Shown piece by piece: positions 31,654 through 33,825 of a stretch of DNA of 33,825 nucleotides; the first letter of the stretch is position 1; the number at the start of each line of letters is the position of its first letter. The DNA is from Deltaproteobacteria bacterium (GTDB lineage Bacteria > Desulfobacterota > Desulfuromonadia > Geobacterales > Pseudopelobacteraceae), in NCBI GenBank assembly GCA_021850095.1, contig JAJZRX010000032.1, positions 1-33,825 on the forward strand, written 5' to 3'. The notes under the pieces were generated by a model that was given only the letters and a program-made list of their open reading frames with translations, had not been told where the DNA came from and did no database searches. Made by a program: the position numbers and the translations under genes.

Positions 31654-33702
31654 ATGAATACCAGTAAATACCCGATCTCATCCGCACTGACATCATTTAA
31701 TTCCGAAACGGCGGAACCGGTCATTGAAACAGCGAAAAAAACAGCGGGAAAGGTGCACCACCTGCCCCCCTCAATCTGGAAAAAGATGGTTGGCGACGGC
31801 AAGAGCCCGCTGGACAAGGCCATCGAGCGGACGCGCGACTTTTTTTTCAGGGAACAGCTGCCGGACGGCTACTGGTGGGCGGAGCTTGAGTCCAATGTAA
31901 CCATAACCTCTGAATACATCATGCTGTTCCATTTTCTGGGCATGGTGGACAAGGTGCGCGAGCGCAAAATGGCCCGCAACATCCTCTCCAAGCAGTCCGA
32001 GGATGGTTCCTGGGCCATCTGGCAGGGGGGCGCCGGTGAGATTTCAGCGACGGTCGAAGCCTACTTCGCCCTGAAACTGGCCGGCTATTCGGCCGATTCT
32101 CCCGAGATGCAAAAGGCGCGCGATTTTATTCTCTCCAAGGGCGGGATTCTGAAGACCCGCGTTTTTACCAAAATTTTCCTGGCCCTGTTTGGGGAGTTCT
32201 CCTGGCTGGGGGTTCCGTCCATGCCGGTTGAGCTGATGCTGCTGCCCAACTGGGCCTATTTCAACCTGTACGAGTTTTCCAGCTGGGCCCGGGCAACCAT
32301 TATCCCGCTTTCGATCGTTATGTCGGAAAAGCCTGTCCGCAAGATTCCGCCCAACGCTCGGGTTCAGGAGCTGTATGTCCGTCCGCCGCGACCGACCGAC
32401 TATACGTTCACCAAGGAAGACGGTTTCCTGACCTTGAAGAACTTCTTCATCGGCGCAGACCATCTGCTGAAAATATACGAGTCCTCGCCGATCCGGCCCT
32501 ACAAGAAAAAAGCGGTTGCGATCGCTGAACAGTGGATTCTGGAACATCAGGAAACTTCCGGCGACTGGGGCGGCATTCAGCCGGCCATGCTCAATGCGAT
32601 CCTGGCCCTGAACTGCCTCGGTTATGCCAATGACCATCCGGCCATCGTCAAGGGACTGGAAGCGCTGGCCAATTTCTGCATCGAGGATGAGGAGAGTCTT
32701 GTACTGCAATCCTGTGTCTCGCCGGTCTGGGATACGGCGCTGGCGCTGGTGGCGATGCAGGAGGCCGGTGTTCCGGCCGACCATCCGGCCCTGACCAAGG
32801 CGGCACAGTGGCTGTTGGATCTGGAGGTGCGCCGTAAGGGGGACTGGCAGATCAAGGCGCCCGAGCTTGAGCCGGGTGGCTGGGCCTTCGAGTTTTTAAA
32901 CGACTGGTATCCGGACGTGGATGACTCCGGTTTTGTCATGCTGGCCATCAAGGACATTAAGGTGCGCGACAAAAAGCATAAGGAACAGGCCATTCAGCGC
33001 GGCATCGCCTGGTGCCTCGGCATGCAGAGCAAAAACGGCGGCTGGGCAGCTTTTGACAAGGACAATACCAAGCATGTCCTCAACAAAATTCCCTTTGCCG
33101 ACCTGGAGGCGTTGATTGATCCCCCGACCGCCGATCTGACCGGTCGCATGCTGGAGTTGATGGGTAACTTCAAGTATCCTCAAAGCCATCCGGCCGCCGT
33201 TAGGGCTCTGGAATTCATCAAACGGGAGCAGGAGCCGGAAGGTCCCTGGTTCGGGCGCTGGGGGGTCAACTACTTCTATGGCACCTGGTCGGTTCTGTGC
33301 GGCCTGCAGGCGATCGGCGAGGATATGACCCAGCCCTACATCAAGAAAGCGGTCAACTGGCTCAAATCCAAGCAGAACCTGGATGGCGGCTGGGGCGAGG
33401 TCTGTGAATCCTATATCGACCGCTCCCTGATGGGCTGCGGAGCCAGCACCGCCTCACAGACCGCCTGGGTACTGCTGGCGCTGTTCGCGGCCGGCGAGGC
33501 CGGATCCAATGCTGCCGCGCGCGGCGTCGAGTACCTGCTGGCCACCCAGAAGCAGGACGGCACCTGGGACGAGGATGCCTTTACCGGCACCGGCTTCCCC
33601 AAGTATTTCATGATCAAGTATCATATCTACCGGAACTGTTTTCCTTTAACCGCCCTTGGCAAATACCGGCGTCTGACTGCCGTCAGCGACGAAAAAGCCT
33701 AG
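31654..33702 (+). CDS. shc: Squalene-hopene cyclase
   Basis: The enzyme cyclises squalene to hopene, the first step to hopanoids that stiffen membranes. The 682-residue product has the catalytic DVDD (421-424, the DxDD motif of class II terpene cyclases) in WYPDVDDSGF. Several QW repeats are visible: EDGSWAIWQGG, ETSGDWGG, KNGGWAAFD, NLDGGWGE and QDGTWDEDAFTG. The N-terminal 45 residues are variable. A membrane-monotopic hydrophobic region lies around 165-210 (KIFLALFGEFSWLG, PVELMLLPNWAYF). GAGG lies about nine bases before the ATG. Other hopanoid genes often follow it, but here an IS630-type element begins 13 bases after the stop. Confidence 0.96.
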   Translation: MNTSKYPISSALTSFNSETAEPVIETAKKTAGKVHHLPPSIWKKMVGDGKSPLDKAIERTRDFFFREQLPDGYWWAELESNVTITSEYIMLFHFLGMVDKVRERKMARNILSKQSEDGSWAIWQGGAGEISATVEAYFALKLAGYSADSPEMQKARDFILSKGGILKTRVFTKIFLALFGEFSWLGVPSMPVELMLLPNWAYFNLYEFSSWARATIIPLSIVMSEKPVRKIPPNARVQELYVRPPRPTDYTFTKEDGFLTLKNFFIGADHLLKIYESSPIRPYKKKAVAIAEQWILEHQETSGDWGGIQPAMLNAILALNCLGYANDHPAIVKGLEALANFCIEDEESLVLQSCVSPVWDTALALVAMQEAGVPADHPALTKAAQWLLDLEVRRKGDWQIKAPELEPGGWAFEFLNDWYPDVDDSGFVMLAIKDIKVRDKKHKEQAIQRGIAWCLGMQSKNGGWAAFDKDNTKHVLNKIPFADLEALIDPPTADLTGRMLELMGNFKYPQSHPAAVRALEFIKREQEPEGPWFGRWGVNYFYGTWSVLCGLQAIGEDMTQPYIKKAVNWLKSKQNLDGGWGEVCESYIDRSLMGCGASTASQTAWVLLALFAAGEAGSNAAARGVEYLLATQKQDGTWDEDAFTGTGFPKYFMIKYHIYRNCFPLTALGKYRRLTAVSDEKA

Positions 33703-33715
33703 TACCTTGTAACAC

Positions 33716-33825
33716 TCATAATTTCGGATAAAGTCGCTTCAACTTGATCCGTGCATCGTTGGTTGTGAACTGCCAGTCAATTTTTTTAGCGCTGCTGTTA
33801 CGGTCCGCTTCCCATGCTGCCACTT
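33716..33825 (-). mobile_element. IS630-family transposase, C-terminal end (cut by window edge)
   Basis: The - strand frame from the window edge to the TGA at 33716-33718 codes for 35 residues including WEADRNSSAKKIDWQFTTND and ARIKLKRLYP. This is the typical C-terminal end of IS630-type DDE transposases. The element lies convergent with and immediately after the squalene-hopene cyclase gene. IS630 elements insert at TA; the TA at 33703-33704 right after the cyclase stop is a possible junction, but the inverted repeat cannot be proven without the far end. Confidence 0.8.

Noticed and set aside
1-33825. CRISPR array, rRNA operon, prophage structural genes or replication origin
   Set aside because: No regularly spaced repeats, rRNA signatures, phage genes or DnaA-box clusters were seen.

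Overview
The window looks like chromosomal DNA from the Geobacter/Pelobacter group (Desulfuromonadota, formerly Deltaproteobacteria). This is inferred from the gene mix (class I fumarase, tungsten-type aldehyde:ferredoxin oxidoreductase, squalene-hopene cyclase, lpxC, NtrC-type regulator, bioBDA, rpsF-rpsR-DUF2232-rplI) and the moderately GC-rich codon use. Most of it is ordinary core genome; one short stretch (about 25950-28706) looks accessory.

Layout. 1-1033: 3' end of a class I fumarase on +, facing tRNA-Gln on -, with a terminator for each strand between them. 1050-8134: ispE (-), then cysE and lpxC (+), converging with an overlapping pair on - (CorC/HlyC-type CBS membrane protein, then a large AsmA-type protein). 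8226-10576: ribosomal operon rpsF-rpsR-DUF2232-rplI (-) with a good sigma70 promoter, a structured leader and a strong terminator. 10585-13172: DUF2156 acyltransferase-like gene (-), a class I aminotransferase (+) and an HU gene (+). 13205-14401: secreted cohesin/dockerin-like protein (-). 14571-17747: biotin operon bioB-bioD-bioA (+) with overlapping stop/start codons, behind a recognisable BirA operator. 17823-19202: orphan NtrC-family regulator (+). 19267-19871: second HU gene followed by tRNA-Asp, tRNA-Val, tRNA-Asp (-). 20057-23483: tRNA-Leu, tig, clpP, clpX (-). 23518-25918: yraN, nitrilase-type glutaminase, nadE, yciH (-), nearly all overlapping.

25949-28706 is the accessory segment. 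It holds a 74-nt attC-like palindrome, two genes of unknown function (one clearly AT-rich), a 36-nt palindrome with a perfectly alternating purine/pyrimidine tract, a 297-bp degenerate copy of the 3' end of the neighbouring aldehyde oxidoreductase gene, and a HigB/HigA-type toxin-antitoxin pair. Beyond it the core operon resumes with the intact oxidoreductase, gph and yhbY (-). The segment therefore seems to have entered between the oxidoreductase and yraN.

31654-33825: squalene-hopene cyclase (+), followed 13 bp later by the C-terminal end of an IS630-type transposase (-) that runs off the window.

Shared themes are envelope building (lpxC, AsmA protein, squalene-hopene cyclase, ispE), protein quality control (tig-clpP-clpX) and cofactor synthesis (biotin, NAD, cysteine). 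Nothing amounts to a clearly new system. The best leads are the accessory segment, a candidate leaderless lpxC mRNA, the NAD synthetase split into two coupled genes, and the cohesin/dockerin-like secreted protein.
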